DNA from: Leptolyngbya sp. Prado105
GTDB lineage: Bacteria; Cyanobacteriota; Cyanobacteriia; Leptolyngbyales; Leptolyngbyaceae
DNA length: 46,195 nt
Assembly: GCA_025454375.1 (NCBI GenBank)
Contig: JALOOO010000011.1
Coordinates: forward strand, 1 to 46,195
Direction of reading: 5' to 3'
A program made the position numbers and the translations under genes. The stretch's first letter is position 1. Each line of letters starts with the position of its first letter. The notes beneath the pieces are model-generated. The model made no database searches and was not told where the DNA came from. It saw only the letters and a program-made list of their open reading frames with translations. This document shows positions 1-11,900 of this stretch, piece after piece.

Positions 1-667
1 AATCAGGCGTGATGTAATTCAACAACCGTTGATAATGCGTGATCATGAGTATTGCATTGTCGGGTGTCGTAATCGCGTTTACACCATTCGCAACGACTTT
101 CAACGCATCAATATCGAGTCCGGAGTCAATCTCATCCAAAATCCCTAACTTCGGTTCTAGCAAAGCCATCTGCAAGATTTCGTTTCGCTTTTTCTCCCCG
201 CCCGAAAATCCTTCGTTCACGCTGCGAGTCAAGAACCCTGCATCCATTTTTAGCAACTCAAGCTTAGAATGCACGACATCATCAAAGTCAAAAGCATCTA
301 GCTCTTCTAAGCCTTCTTGTTTGCGCTTCGCATTGTAAGACACGCGCAAAAAATCTACATTCGTCACGCCTGGAATTTCTAGCGGGTACTGAAATGCTAG
401 AAACACACCAGAGTTTGCACGTTCATGCGGCTCTAGCTCGAATAAATCCTGTCCTCGAAACAGAACTTCTCCCCCGGTCACAGTATAAGCGGGATGCCCT
501 GCCAAAATCTTAGAAAACGTACTTTTCCCCGATCCATTCGGACCCATAATTGCATGAATCTCACCTGCTTTAATTTCGAGATTCATTCCCTTTAAAATTG
601 GAGTCCCATCAATCTCAGCCGTGAGGTTCTTAACCGACAGAATCACATCACCATTTTCAACAATCAT
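1..667 (-). CDS. sufC: Fe-S cluster assembly ATPase SufC (3' end outside window)
   Basis: SufC is the cytosolic ABC-type ATPase of the SUF machinery; it binds SufB and SufD and drives conformational changes during Fe-S cluster assembly. The 222 visible residues show Walker A GPNGSGKS (about 42-49), the SufC-type signature FSGGEKKR (about 154-161), Walker B with [12 protein letters not shown] (about 174-185) and the switch histidine in MITHYQR (H211). SufC proteins are usually near 260 residues, so about 40 C-terminal residues lie outside the window. The ATG at 667 gives the usual N-terminus. The gene is in the same direction as sufB, but 274 bp with a decayed protease gene separate them, so sufC may have its own promoter or a long leader. 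sufD and sufS would be expected further to the left. Confidence 0.95.
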   Translation of the reverse strand, partial: MIVENGDVILSVKNLTAEIDGTPILKGMNLEIKAGEIHAIMGPNGSGKSTFSKILAGHPAYTVTGGEVLFRGQDLFELEPHERANSGVFLAFQYPLEIPGVTNVDFLRVSYNAKRKQEGLEELDAFDFDDVVHSKLELLKMDAGFLTRSVNEGFSGGEKKRNEILQMALLEPKLGILDEIDSGLDIDALKVVANGVNAITTPDNAILMITHYQRLLNYITPD

Positions 668-705
668 TCGCTCCCTCCTAACTGCTGCATCCCATCACAT
701 CAACA

Positions 706-920
706 TCATTTTGGCGATTTCTGGACTTCAGGATTGACGATCAAACGTTGTCGTTTTGGATCAATCAACCCATCCATTCCCAATCTTGCGAAGATCAAGC
801 TACGATCGCACGATCTCAGGAATGGCAAGCATCGTCGTTCCACTACTCGCTAAGACTTGAACAGTACAGAATTACATCTGCGCCTCGCACGAATTCAATC
901 TCAGCGTAAACCAGTCCCAT
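706..920 (-). pseudogene. Remnant of a clan AA (retropepsin-like) aspartic protease gene
   Basis: No intact ORF is present, but three pieces read on the minus strand match, in order, the small cyanobacterial clan AA aspartic protease family as I remember it. The N-terminus from the ATG at 920 reads MGLVYAEIEFVRGADVILY. A core in another frame (about 863-795) reads VLASSGTTMLAIPEIVRS and is then cut by an in-frame TAG at 800-802. A C-terminal block from 777 to 706 reads MDGLIDPKRQRLIVNPE. The catalytic D-S/T-G triplet has become S-S-G, the part between core and C-terminus is deleted, and there are frame changes, so the gene is dead. It sits between sufC and sufB, where no gene would otherwise be expected. 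The family call rests on recalled sequence patterns and not on a search. Confidence 0.6.
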
Positions 921-941
921 GCCTGCCATCCATCCATTTTC

Positions 942-2378
942 CTAACCGACACTACCCTCTAGTTTGAGGCTCAGCAGCTTATCTGCCTCGACTGCAAACT
1001 CCATCGGCAATTGGTTAAACACATCCTGACAGAAGCCACTGATCATCATTGAGATCGCGTCTTCTGGAGAAATGCCGCGCTGAGCAAAGTAAAACAATTG
1101 GTCTTCACCAATCTTCGAGGTCGATGCCTCATGCTCCACTTTGCCCTGGTTATTCTGCACTTGGATGTAGGGGAATGTATTCGCTTGAGCACGATCGCCA
1201 ATCAGCATCGAATCACACTGCGAATAGTTCCGCGCACCCGTCGCTTTCGGGGACATCTTTACAAGTCCGCGATAGCTATTCTTCGACTGCCCCGCCGAAA
1301 TCCCTTTCGAGATAATCGTACTGCGGGTATTCTTGCCGATGTGAATCATCTTCGTTCCGGTGTCGGCTTGCTGATGATTGTTCGTCAGAGCAACTGAATA
1401 GAACTCGCCGACGGAATTATCGCCAACTAAGACACAACTCGGATACTTCCAAGTAATCGCAGAACCCGTCTCCACCTGCGTCCAAGAAATCTTGGAATTC
1501 ACACCCTGGCACAGTCCGCGCTTAGTAACGAAGTTATAGATGCCGCCTTTGCCATTTGCGTCGCCTGCGTACCAGTTCTGAACGGTCGAATACTTAATAT
1601 CCGCATCGTCTAAAGCAACGAGTTCGACGACTGCCGCATGAAGCTGATTTGAGTCGTACATCGGTGCAGTACAGCCTTCGAGATAGCTCACTTGTGCGCC
1701 TTCTTCTGCCACAATCAAGGTTCGCTCAAACTGTCCCGAATCGCCATTGTTAATGCGGAAATAGGTCGAGAGTTCCATCGGGCACTTCACGCCTTTGGGA
1801 ATAAAGACGAATGAACCATCACTAAAGACCGCAGAATTTAATGCAGCGAAGTAGTTATCGCCCACCGGGACAACACTGCCCAAATACTTTTTCACAAGCT
1901 CTGGATGCTCGCGAACTGCTTCCGAAATCGAGCAGAAAATCACGCCATCTTTCGCCAATTTCTCTTTGAAAGTCGTTGCAACAGAAACGCTATCAAAAAT
2001 CGCATCGACTGCCACATTACTGAGGCGCTTTTGCTCAGAAAGTGGAATGCCCAGCTTCTCAAAAGTCTCCAGCAGTTCAGGATCAACCTCGTCGAGGCTT
2101 TTCTTCTTCTCGCTGACTTTGGGAGCCGAGTAGTAAATGATATTTTGATAATCGATCGCCGGATATCCGACGGCTGCCCAGTCTGGCTCGGTCATCTTCA
2201 ACCATTGCCGATAGGCACGCAACCGGAAGTCCAGCATCCACTCCGGCTCTTCTTTCTTCGCAGAAATCAAACGGACTACATCTTCGCTCAATCCACGGGG
2301 GATTGTGTCGGATTCGATGTTGGTGACGAATCCGTACTTGTAGGGTTGGTTAACGAGCGTTTGAACAGTTGCACTCAT
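942..2378 (-). CDS. sufB: Fe-S cluster assembly scaffold protein SufB
   Basis: SufB is the scaffold subunit of the SufBC2D complex, on which new Fe-S clusters are built in the cytosol from sulfur delivered by SufS/SufE. The 478-residue protein has the usual full length. It carries the conserved C-terminal SufB block with [36 protein letters not shown] and the [16 protein letters not shown] motif; the cysteine of QCDSML and the glutamate of VEHEAS are the residues implicated in cluster assembly. It lies 85 bp downstream of ftrC on the same strand, so the two are probably co-transcribed from the SufR-controlled intergenic region. A 16-bp tandem duplication and a GC-rich hairpin lie in the ftrC-sufB gap. 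Confidence 0.97.
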   Translation of the reverse strand: MSATVQTLVNQPYKYGFVTNIESDTIPRGLSEDVVRLISAKKEEPEWMLDFRLRAYRQWLKMTEPDWAAVGYPAIDYQNIIYYSAPKVSEKKKSLDEVDPELLETFEKLGIPLSEQKRLSNVAVDAIFDSVSVATTFKEKLAKDGVIFCSISEAVREHPELVKKYLGSVVPVGDNYFAALNSAVFSDGSFVFIPKGVKCPMELSTYFRINNGDSGQFERTLIVAEEGAQVSYLEGCTAPMYDSNQLHAAVVELVALDDADIKYSTVQNWYAGDANGKGGIYNFVTKRGLCQGVNSKISWTQVETGSAITWKYPSCVLVGDNSVGEFYSVALTNNHQQADTGTKMIHIGKNTRSTIISKGISAGQSKNSYRGLVKMSPKATGARNYSQCDSMLIGDRAQANTFPYIQVQNNQGKVEHEASTSKIGEDQLFYFAQRGISPEDAISMMISGFCQDVFNQLPMEFAVEADKLLSLKLEGSVG

Positions 2379-2402
2379 GGTTGAATTTGTGAATCTCGTG
2401 TT

Positions 2403-2434
2403 CTCTTAATCTCTATGACTCTTAATCTCTATGA
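2403..2434. repeat. Perfect 16-bp tandem duplication in the ftrC-sufB spacer
   Basis: The unit CTCTTAATCTCTATGA occurs twice with no gap (2403-2418 and 2419-2434). It lies just upstream of the sufB start on the minus strand, in the leader region between ftrC and sufB, next to the hairpin at 2435-2456. It looks like a recent slippage duplication; a similar 16-bp event broke the hicA gene at 3897-3928. Confidence 0.9.
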
Positions 2435-2460
2435 GGAGGGGTGAAACCTCCCCTTTTTGA
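2430..2460. other. GC-rich hairpin between ftrC and sufB
   Basis: AGGGG and CCCCT pair around an 8-nt loop (about 2435-2452) and are followed by a T run on the plus strand. For the minus-strand suf transcript the run lies before the stem, so this is not a standard terminator for ftrC; it could be a processing or stabilising hairpin in the ftrC-sufB mRNA, or a plus-strand terminator. Confidence 0.4.
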
Positions 2461-2463
2461 ACC

Positions 2464-2826
2464 CTAGACTTGACTTGTAGCGCTACGAATCTCATCAAAG
2501 GTAATGTCTTGCTTCTCGCCTGCAAAATCGTTATCAGGAGTGAGGAACAACATGCAGTGACACTCTTTGCGCTCTCGCATCGGGACACAGGGGCAGTTCC
2601 AGTAAGCAGCCGCGACTTCTGCTTCCTTATCTTCGTAGTGACGACAGGGGCAGAGCGGTGATCCTAAGTCCTCTTTGTGCTTCGCCAATCCTTCGATCAC
2701 AACTGCGGTCACGCCTGGATCAACACAAAAATAGGTGCCAGTGCGCTTCGCATATTGCTCGGAAAAATGGCGCATCGCTTCAAGATTCTTGTCTGATGCT
2801 TGTGTAGCTTGGGTTTCAGTATTCAT
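2464..2826 (-). CDS. ftrC: Ferredoxin-thioredoxin reductase, catalytic subunit
   Basis: This is the catalytic chain of ferredoxin:thioredoxin reductase, which passes electrons from photosynthetically reduced ferredoxin to thioredoxins through a 4Fe-4S cluster next to a redox-active disulfide. The 120-residue protein has the diagnostic array CPC-X16-CPC-X8-CHC (from LCPCRHYED through WNCPCVPM to ECHCML), which supplies all cluster and active-site cysteines. It is first in the minus-strand group ftrC-sufB-sufC and divergent from sufR. Because the promoter region holds SufR operators, this Fe-S enzyme may be made together with the machinery that loads its cluster; this is inference from gene order. 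Confidence 0.96.
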   Translation of the reverse strand: MNTETQATQASDKNLEAMRHFSEQYAKRTGTYFCVDPGVTAVVIEGLAKHKEDLGSPLCPCRHYEDKEAEVAAAYWNCPCVPMRERKECHCMLFLTPDNDFAGEKQDITFDEIRSATSQV

Positions 2827-2866
2827 GAGCCAAATCAGCAGTACATCTAGTGGATCTTATTACTAA

Positions 2867-2889
2867 AACAACACCGATATTGCGTTGTT
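2867..2889. promoter_or_regulatory. Possible weak SufR half-site pair upstream of ftrC
   Basis: AACAAC and GTTGTT form an inverted repeat with an 11-bp spacer. With the 6-bp spacer of the two better sites the second half reads ATTG in place of GTTG. It lies nearest to ftrC and could be the operator for the minus-strand transcript. It is weaker than the sites at 2938 and 2971. Confidence 0.35.
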
Positions 2890-2926
2890 CGATCGAGAAA
2901 AGCGGGCAGAACGGAGCGAGGCGGTC

Positions 2927-2951
2927 TATAATTAAAACAACTTGGATGTTG
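2927..2951 (+). promoter_or_regulatory. sufR promoter -10 with overlapping SufR operator
   Basis: A consensus -10 TATAAT (2927-2932) is followed at once by CAAC-TTGGAT-GTTG (2938-2951). CAAC-N6-GTTG is the SufR operator form described for Synechocystis. Its place at the expected transcription start means bound SufR would block RNA polymerase, so sufR would repress itself. No clear -35 box is visible. Confidence 0.65.
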
Positions 2952-2970
2952 CTTAACTCTATTGTAGAGT

Positions 2971-2998
2971 ACTTTGACAACATTGGAGTTGTCAAAGT
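2971..2998. promoter_or_regulatory. Perfect palindromic SufR operator
   Basis: ACTTTGACAAC and GTTGTCAAAGT are perfect 11-bp inverted arms around ATTGGA, containing CAAC-N6-GTTG. It lies about 30 bp before the sufR ATG. It is the strongest operator candidate in the divergent sufR/ftrC region. Confidence 0.7.
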
Positions 2999-3028
2999 CG
3001 GTTAAAAATTGATGACTTGAGGCAGGAG

Positions 3029-3673
3029 ATGACGACGACTCAGCAGCCTTCGACGAAACAAGATATCCTGCGTCACCTTCTGAGGCAGGGCGAATCGACC
3101 GCGCAAGATTTGGCAGAGCAGCTACAGGTCAGTCCGCAGGCGGTTCGACGACATTTAAAGGATTTAGAAACTGAAGGCTTAATTCTTCACAAGGCGATTC
3201 AGACGGGAATGGGTCGCCCCAACTACTTGTATGAACTGAGTCGAGAAGGTCGATTGCAGTTTCCCGATCGCTATGACGAATTCGCCGTTTCCCTGCTTGG
3301 AACTTTGGCAGAAACGGTCAGCAAAGATCAAATGAAATCGATCTTGCAGAAACAGTGGCAGCGAAAAGCGATCGAATATCGTGAAAGACTCGGTTCAGGT
3401 TCTGTCTCTGATCGAGTGGCAAAGCTCGTCGATTTGAGAATTTCAGAAGGCTATATGGCGGAGTTTCGCCCAGTTGAGCCGAATGGGTTTGTTTTAACTG
3501 AATATAATTGTGCGATCGCGCAAATTGCCGAGTCATTTCCGAGTGTGTGCGGACATGAGTTAGAGATGTTTGCGATCGCGCTTCCCGACTGCAAAGTTGA
3601 GCGAACTCACTGGCTTGTGAATGGTGAGCATCGCTGCGGATATTTGATTCAAACAAAGCAAGATAAATTTTGA
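3029..3673 (+). CDS. sufR: Fe-S-sensing transcriptional repressor SufR
   Basis: SufR is a DeoR-like winged-helix repressor that holds a 4Fe-4S cluster and represses the suf genes when Fe-S supply is adequate. The 214-residue protein has an N-terminal helix-turn-helix (about residues 8-60, with STAQDLAEQLQVSPQAVRRH) and four C-terminal cysteines spaced C-X12-C-X13-C-X14-C, the cyanobacterial SufR pattern. The ATG at 3029 has AGG about 7 nt upstream and is preferred; a TTG four codons earlier is possible. It is divergent from ftrC-sufB-sufC, and two CAAC-N6-GTTG operators lie just upstream, indicating autorepression and control of the suf genes. Confidence 0.95.
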   Translation: MTTTQQPSTKQDILRHLLRQGESTAQDLAEQLQVSPQAVRRHLKDLETEGLILHKAIQTGMGRPNYLYELSREGRLQFPDRYDEFAVSLLGTLAETVSKDQMKSILQKQWQRKAIEYRERLGSGSVSDRVAKLVDLRISEGYMAEFRPVEPNGFVLTEYNCAIAQIAESFPSVCGHELEMFAIALPDCKVERTHWLVNGEHRCGYLIQTKQDKF

Positions 3674-3679
3674 AACCAA

Positions 3680-3817
3680 TTAGTCCAATAAGCTGATCAG
3701 ATCGTCTTTCGTCAGATCAGCATCTTTGAGAATTTTTAGAAGTAGCCCTTTGCCGCTCGTTTTATCTGCGGTGAACGAGAAGCGATCGAACCTGAAAAAC
3801 AACTGGTTGAGATTTCT
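3680..3817 (-). pseudogene. 3' fragment of a hicA-like gene, inverted
   Basis: On the minus strand an open stretch without a start codon ends at a TAA at 3680-3682. Its C-terminus, KILKDADLTKDDLISLLD, matches the tail of the hicA remnant at 3820-4045 (SILKDADLTEDDLE) at 11 of 13 aligned positions, and the DNA for KDADLT is nearly identical. It is therefore the 3' end of a second hicA-type toxin gene, without its 5' half, back to back with the other copy. No promoter, start codon or partner gene is seen. Confidence 0.45.
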
Positions 3818-3819
3818 TT

Positions 3820-4045
3820 ATGAAATCTATTTCAGGGAAGATGCTTTGTAGAGTTGTGGAGCGTCAAGGTTGGATATTAAAGCGAACTACAGGCAGCCAT
3901 CACATTTATTCTCTATCACATTTATTCTAAAGAGGGCGTAGATGTAATTCTCTCAATTCCAGTTCATGGCAATCGAGATTTGCCTAAGGGAACGCTGAGA
4001 AGTATTTTGAAAGATGCTGACCTGACCGAAGATGATCTTGAGTAA
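3820..4045 (+). pseudogene. hicA: hicA-type mRNA interferase toxin gene, frameshifted
   Basis: HicA toxins are small double-stranded-RNA-binding-fold proteins that cleave mRNA through a histidine in a G-S-H-H motif. The reading from the ATG at 3820 gives KSISGKMLCRVVERQGW, then RTTGSHHIYS, and then meets a stop at 3928-3930. Removing one copy of a 16-bp tandem duplication (3897-3912 and 3913-3928, 15 of 16 identical) restores a continuous frame through KEGVDVILSIPVHGNRDL and GTLRSILKDADLTEDDLE to the TAA at 4045, a complete HicA of about 70 residues. The gene is thus broken by a single slippage event. No HicB-type antitoxin follows; an unrelated small ORF starts 5 bp downstream. Confidence 0.75.
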
Positions 4046-4050
4046 TCCTT

Positions 4051-4425
4051 ATGCAACCAGATTCAGAATTTCTCACACCAGAAGAATGTCTTGAAGTCGA
4101 TAAAGCGCTTTTGACTTCAAGAGATAAGTTTTCTGCCCGAGTCGCGATTTATTCGCTGCGATCGCTCAAACAAGTCGCCCAAACTTCAGGCAAGACGATC
4201 GCGAATCTTGACTCGACTCAAATCGAAGATTGGATCTACCAGGATGAGAGCTTACAAGGTGGAATCGATAATGAATTTAAGAAATTTTTCTCCAAACTAG
4301 TAATTGCGTCAATCAACCCGTTGAATCAAGTTGCTACAGCAAACGGAAGTACGATCGAGGATCTGAACGTTCAGCAAGTAGTCGCTTGGTTTGAGGCAAA
4401 AGCTAAAGCGGAAATGCGAACTTAA
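4051..4425 (+). CDS. Small protein of unknown function downstream of the broken hicA
   Basis: I do not recognise this 124-residue protein. It is acidic and mostly helical, and contains two similar blocks: LTSRDKFSARVAIYSLRSLKQVA followed by a T/S-G-K-T-I-xx-L pattern, and later SKLVIASINPLNQVA followed by NGSTIEDL. Both end near a tryptophan (IEDWIYQ, VVAWFEA), which suggests an internal duplication of a roughly 50-residue unit. There is no signal peptide, membrane helix or HicB/ribbon-helix-helix pattern. It starts 5 bp after the hicA stop, so it was probably translated from the same mRNA; it may be a non-standard antitoxin or an unrelated passenger. Its frame is intact although hicA is broken. 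Confidence 0.6.
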   Translation: MQPDSEFLTPEECLEVDKALLTSRDKFSARVAIYSLRSLKQVAQTSGKTIANLDSTQIEDWIYQDESLQGGIDNEFKKFFSKLVIASINPLNQVATANGSTIEDLNVQQVVAWFEAKAKAEMRT

Positions 4426-4451
4426 CTTTAGGCAACTAATTCATATTTAAG

Positions 4452-4490
4452 CAAAAAAAGAATCCTCGATCGCTTTCACAATCGAGGACT
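4452..4490 (-). terminator. Intrinsic terminator of apcE
   Basis: TCCTCGAT (4463-4470) and ATCGAGGA (4481-4488) form an 8-bp stem with a 10-nt loop. On the minus strand the stem is followed by a seven-base U run (A run at 4453-4459). It lies about 20 bp beyond the apcE stop codon. Confidence 0.85.
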
Positions 4491-4508
4491 CCTTCATTTG
4501 TCATTCAA

Positions 4509-8050
<3,542 letters not shown>

Positions 8051-8524
8051 TTAATTGCTTGCCCGTACTGTTAAGCGATAATCCCGATTTGTATTGGGAG
8101 CAATCGTGCCGACCCAGACTTGATAGGTTCCAGGCTGGAAGTCTTTGTCCTGCAATTTGGCATCTTTGCTCGCTCCAGAATCAGTGCAGCGCACGCCTCC
8201 TGGTCCTGAAATTAATAAAGTCGTGTCGCTGCCGCCGCTATCGACGCGGATCGTCAACTTTGCTACAGGTTGCTTGAGTACGATCGTATGATCGGGATTC
8301 GGATCGCCAAAGCCAAGACATTTACGCTCTGAACGATCGCTGTTGCTGACGACCGCAGGGAGCGAAGTCGTGCCTCCGGTTGAACCCATCATCATGCCGG
8401 ATGAGGTTTTGTTATCCAGGGTCAAGGTTTTAAAGGTGTCAGGTTGGGCGATCACGGGTACGACCATGCTAACTCCGGCGATTAAAATTCCATAGTTTAA
8501 GATCCGTTGCAGTCGTCTCATCAT
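8051..8524 (-). CDS. Secreted protein with a PPC-like beta-sandwich domain, unknown function
   Basis: A 157-residue protein with a typical signal peptide (two arginines, a hydrophobic run ILIAGVSMVVPVIA, cleavage likely after A-Q), so it is exported to the periplasm or outside. The mature part contains two cysteines (KCLGFG and VRCTDS) that may form a disulfide, and a C-terminal stretch with alternating beta-strand patterns (KLTIRVDSGGSDTTLLISGP, TYQVWVGTI, YRLTVRAS), as in bacterial pre-peptidase C-terminal (PPC) domains. I do not recognise a specific family. The first ATG (8524) is followed at once by a second, and either may be used. It is the only minus-strand gene between apcE and rel. 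Confidence 0.7.
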   Translation of the reverse strand: MMRRLQRILNYGILIAGVSMVVPVIAQPDTFKTLTLDNKTSSGMMMGSTGGTTSLPAVVSNSDRSERKCLGFGDPNPDHTIVLKQPVAKLTIRVDSGGSDTTLLISGPGGVRCTDSGASKDAKLQDKDFQPGTYQVWVGTIAPNTNRDYRLTVRASN

Positions 8525-8695
8525 TTTGAAGATCCTCTTGGGAGATTGAATACCTGTTTCTTAATCGCATCAGAACTGTATTCTAGAGCCGATCCCATCT
8601 GCTATCCTGGGTCGAGTGTTCGCTTTTTTCGCTGCCTCACGGCAAAAGTTCAGTGCGTTAAGCGTAAATTTATACATAAATGGCAATCTGAATTT

Positions 8696-8851
8696 ATGTC
8701 GATCGCGATTTTGGCTGTGCTACTATTTCTAGGGCTAACAACAGTAAGGTTAATCTTACTTCCCTCAGAAGTTCTCACGTATCTCCAGGTTCCCGTCTGG
8801 TTATTCTGGTTTTCCGTCATCGCTTTACTGACTTGGTTGCTAAAAGATTGA
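8696..8851 (+). CDS. Small membrane protein, two predicted helices
   Basis: A 51-residue protein made almost entirely of two hydrophobic segments, AILAVLLFLGLTTVRLILL and VPVWLFWFSVIALLTWLL, joined by a short polar turn (PSEVLTYLQ). It is probably an inner or thylakoid membrane protein. The frame is open further upstream, but that part is not protein-like, and the ATG at 8696 gives a compact two-helix product. No family is recognised. It lies 99 bp before the hybrid kinase on the same strand. Its reality rests on the hydrophobic pattern only. Confidence 0.45.
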   Translation: MSIAILAVLLFLGLTTVRLILLPSEVLTYLQVPVWLFWFSVIALLTWLLKD

Positions 8852-8950
8852 CGAATTTTTTGCAGACTTTGTGATATAGCAACGATTAATACAGTCGAAC
8901 CTTGCCTAACCTGGTATCTAGTAAAAGTGCCAGTTGTCCGTTCAGAAACT

Positions 8951-11900
8951 ATGATCGCATCACCGGAACAAGAAGCGGCGAGACTCACCACGCTTTACGG
9001 ATATGGCATTCTGGACACGCCTTCTGAGGAGATGTTCGATAGCCTGACTCAGTTGGCGGCACAGATCTGTGGTGTCCCAATTGCGCTATTGGGGTTTATG
9101 GATACTGATCGGCTGGTTTTCAAATCGAAAATTGGCATTGATGCGATCGAGATGCCCCGTCGGAAGTCGATGTGTAATCACACCCTGTCGCAATCGAATG
9201 TGGTGGTGGTAGTCGATGCGTCTGGAGATGAGCGGTTTATTAATCATCCGTTGGGGACTACGGCTCCGCCGATTCGGTTTTATGCTGGGGTGTCGCTGGT
9301 CGATTCGGATGGATATGCCTTGGGGACGCTCTGTGTCATGGATTATGTGCCGCAGAGTTTGGATTCTCAGCAGAAAGCAGCACTGAGATCGCTTTCTAAA
9401 CAAGCGGTGACTTTTTTAGAGCAGCGACGACAGATTGCTGAACTGGAGCAATCTGCGGCTCAAGGACGATCGACGGGAATGCAACTTCAACTTCAGCTTC
9501 AGCATCTTGTGACGCGGGTGTTAGCCGAAGCTCCGAGGCTGAATGAAGCCACACCCCGACTGCTGCAAACGATCTGTGAACATGCGAACTGGGATTTTGG
9601 TGAATTGTGGCTTGTCGATCGCGATACTCCAGTGATTCGGTGTCAAGCGCATTGGAGTCGGTTGGCAGGACAGTTTAAGGAGTTTTCAAGTTCATCGGAA
9701 TCCTGGGTGTTTGCGCCGGGGTATGGTTTGCCGGGTCGGGTTTGGAGTAGTGGGCAGCCGCTGTGGATGAGCGATGTCGTGTATGACAAGTTGTTTTTGC
9801 GATCGCATATTGCGGCGAGAGTAGGACTTCATGCCGCGATGGGCTGCCCGATTTTGAGCCGGGACGAAACGGTTGGGGTGATTGCGCTATTTAGTCATCG
9901 AGTGCAGCCGCCCGACGAAGAAATGATGACGACGATGATGGTCGCAATTGCGTCTCAAGTGGGGCAATTTATCGAGCGCAAGCAGGCTGAGGAAGAAGTG
10001 CAGCGACAGAATATTCGATCGCAACTCCTCGCCGCGATTACGTTAAAAATTCGACGATCGCTGCATATTAATGAAATTCTCGAAACGACTGTGGCTGAGG
10101 TGAGGCAGTTTCTGCAAGCCGATCGTGTGATTATCTATCGCTTTGATCAAGGCTTAGAGGGTACGGTTGTCGTAGAGTCTGTGAATTCTGGGTGGAGTTC
10201 TGCGTTAGGCGCACATTTTGAAGAAGCTTGCTTCAAAGATGGGATCTGGCAAGGGCATCAGCAAGGCGAAACGACCGTGGTGGATGATACTGAGATTGCT
10301 GCGCTGATGCCCTGCCAACAGAGATTGCTGCGGCAGTTTGAAGTCAAAGCAACTTTAGTGGTTCCGATTTTGCAGAATCAAGAGGATCACTCAGAGCCGC
10401 AGTTGTGGGGATTGTTAATCGCGCATCAATGTGAGAGTCCGCGCCAGTGGCAGACCTTTGAAGTTGAATTTTTAGTCCAGCTTGCGGATCAAGTCGCGAT
10501 CGCATTGATGCAGGCAAGACTTTTAGAGCAAGAACGACAACAGCGATCGCGACTTGCCGCGCAAAATTCAGCATTAGTCCAGGCGAGAGAAGAGGCAGAG
10601 CGCGCTTCGCAAATGAAAAGCACGTTTCTGGCAACGATGAGTCATGAGATCCGAACTCCAATGAATGCGGTACTCGGCATGACTGGGCTATTGCTAGATA
10701 CAGAGTTAAATCCAACGCAGCAAGATTTTGTTGAGACGATCCGTACCAGTGGCGATAACTTGCTGACCTTGATCAATCAGATTCTAGATTTCTCAAAGCT
10801 CGAAGCCGGAGAAATGGAGCTAGAAACGCTCGATTTTAATCTCACAACCTGTATTGAGGAAGTTGCTGACTTATTTGCGCCGGCTGCGTTTGCTAAAGGC
10901 TTAGAAATTGCAACGCTGATTCATCACGATTTGCCGATCGCGCTGCGGGGAGATGTCAGTCGATTCCGGCAAATTCTCACCAATCTGGTTGGGAATGCGA
11001 TCAAGTTCACTAAGCGAGGGGAAGTTCTGATCGAAGCAATTTTGATCTCACAGACTGAAACAGAAGCGAGGATTGTTTTTTCTGTATCAGATACTGGAAT
11101 TGGCATTCCTAAAGACGCTCAAGCTCGGCTGTTTCATCCCTTTGCACAGGTCGATGCTTCGATGACTCGTCGCTATGGCGGCACTGGGTTAGGACTTGCA
11201 ATCTCGCGTCAGCTTGTTGAATTGATGGGAGGCTCGATCGAGGTTGAAAGCAATCCAAAAGTGGGATCAAAATTTTGGTTTACGCTAACCTTTGAGAAAC
11301 AATCTCAACCTCACTGTGCGGCAGAAAGCGACGCGATCTCTATGAGAACTTTAGACCTCGCAAATTTGCGCTTACTCGTGGTCGATGATAACGAAACCAA
11401 TCGCACGATCGTGCGGTATCAAGTTTCGGCTTGGGGCATTGAAGTAGAAGAAGCAGAGAGTGCCGCGATCGCACTTGAAAAAATGCGCGATCGTGTCACT
11501 GCTCAAATGCCCTACGATCTGGCAATTCTCGATATGCAGATGCCTAAAATAGACGGTGAAATGCTCGGCGCACAGATCAAAGCTGATCCGGCGCTCGCTC
11601 AAACTAAGCTGATTATGCTGACTTCTGCTCATAGTTGGAGCGATGCAAAACGGATGACAGAGCTTGGCTTTTCGGCTTGTCTGATCAAACCTGTAAAGCA
11701 ATCGCGATTGCTCGACTGCATCATGACGACGATGCAGAATGCGGACGCGATCGAGAGAAGAACTTCGATTCCTGCGTTGCCTAAGAAAGCGAATTCAAAA
11801 TTAAAGATTCTATTGGTTGAAGACAATATTGTGAATCAAAAAGTCACTTTGAACCAACTGAAGCATTTAGGCTACACTGCTGACGTTGCAGCAAATGGTA

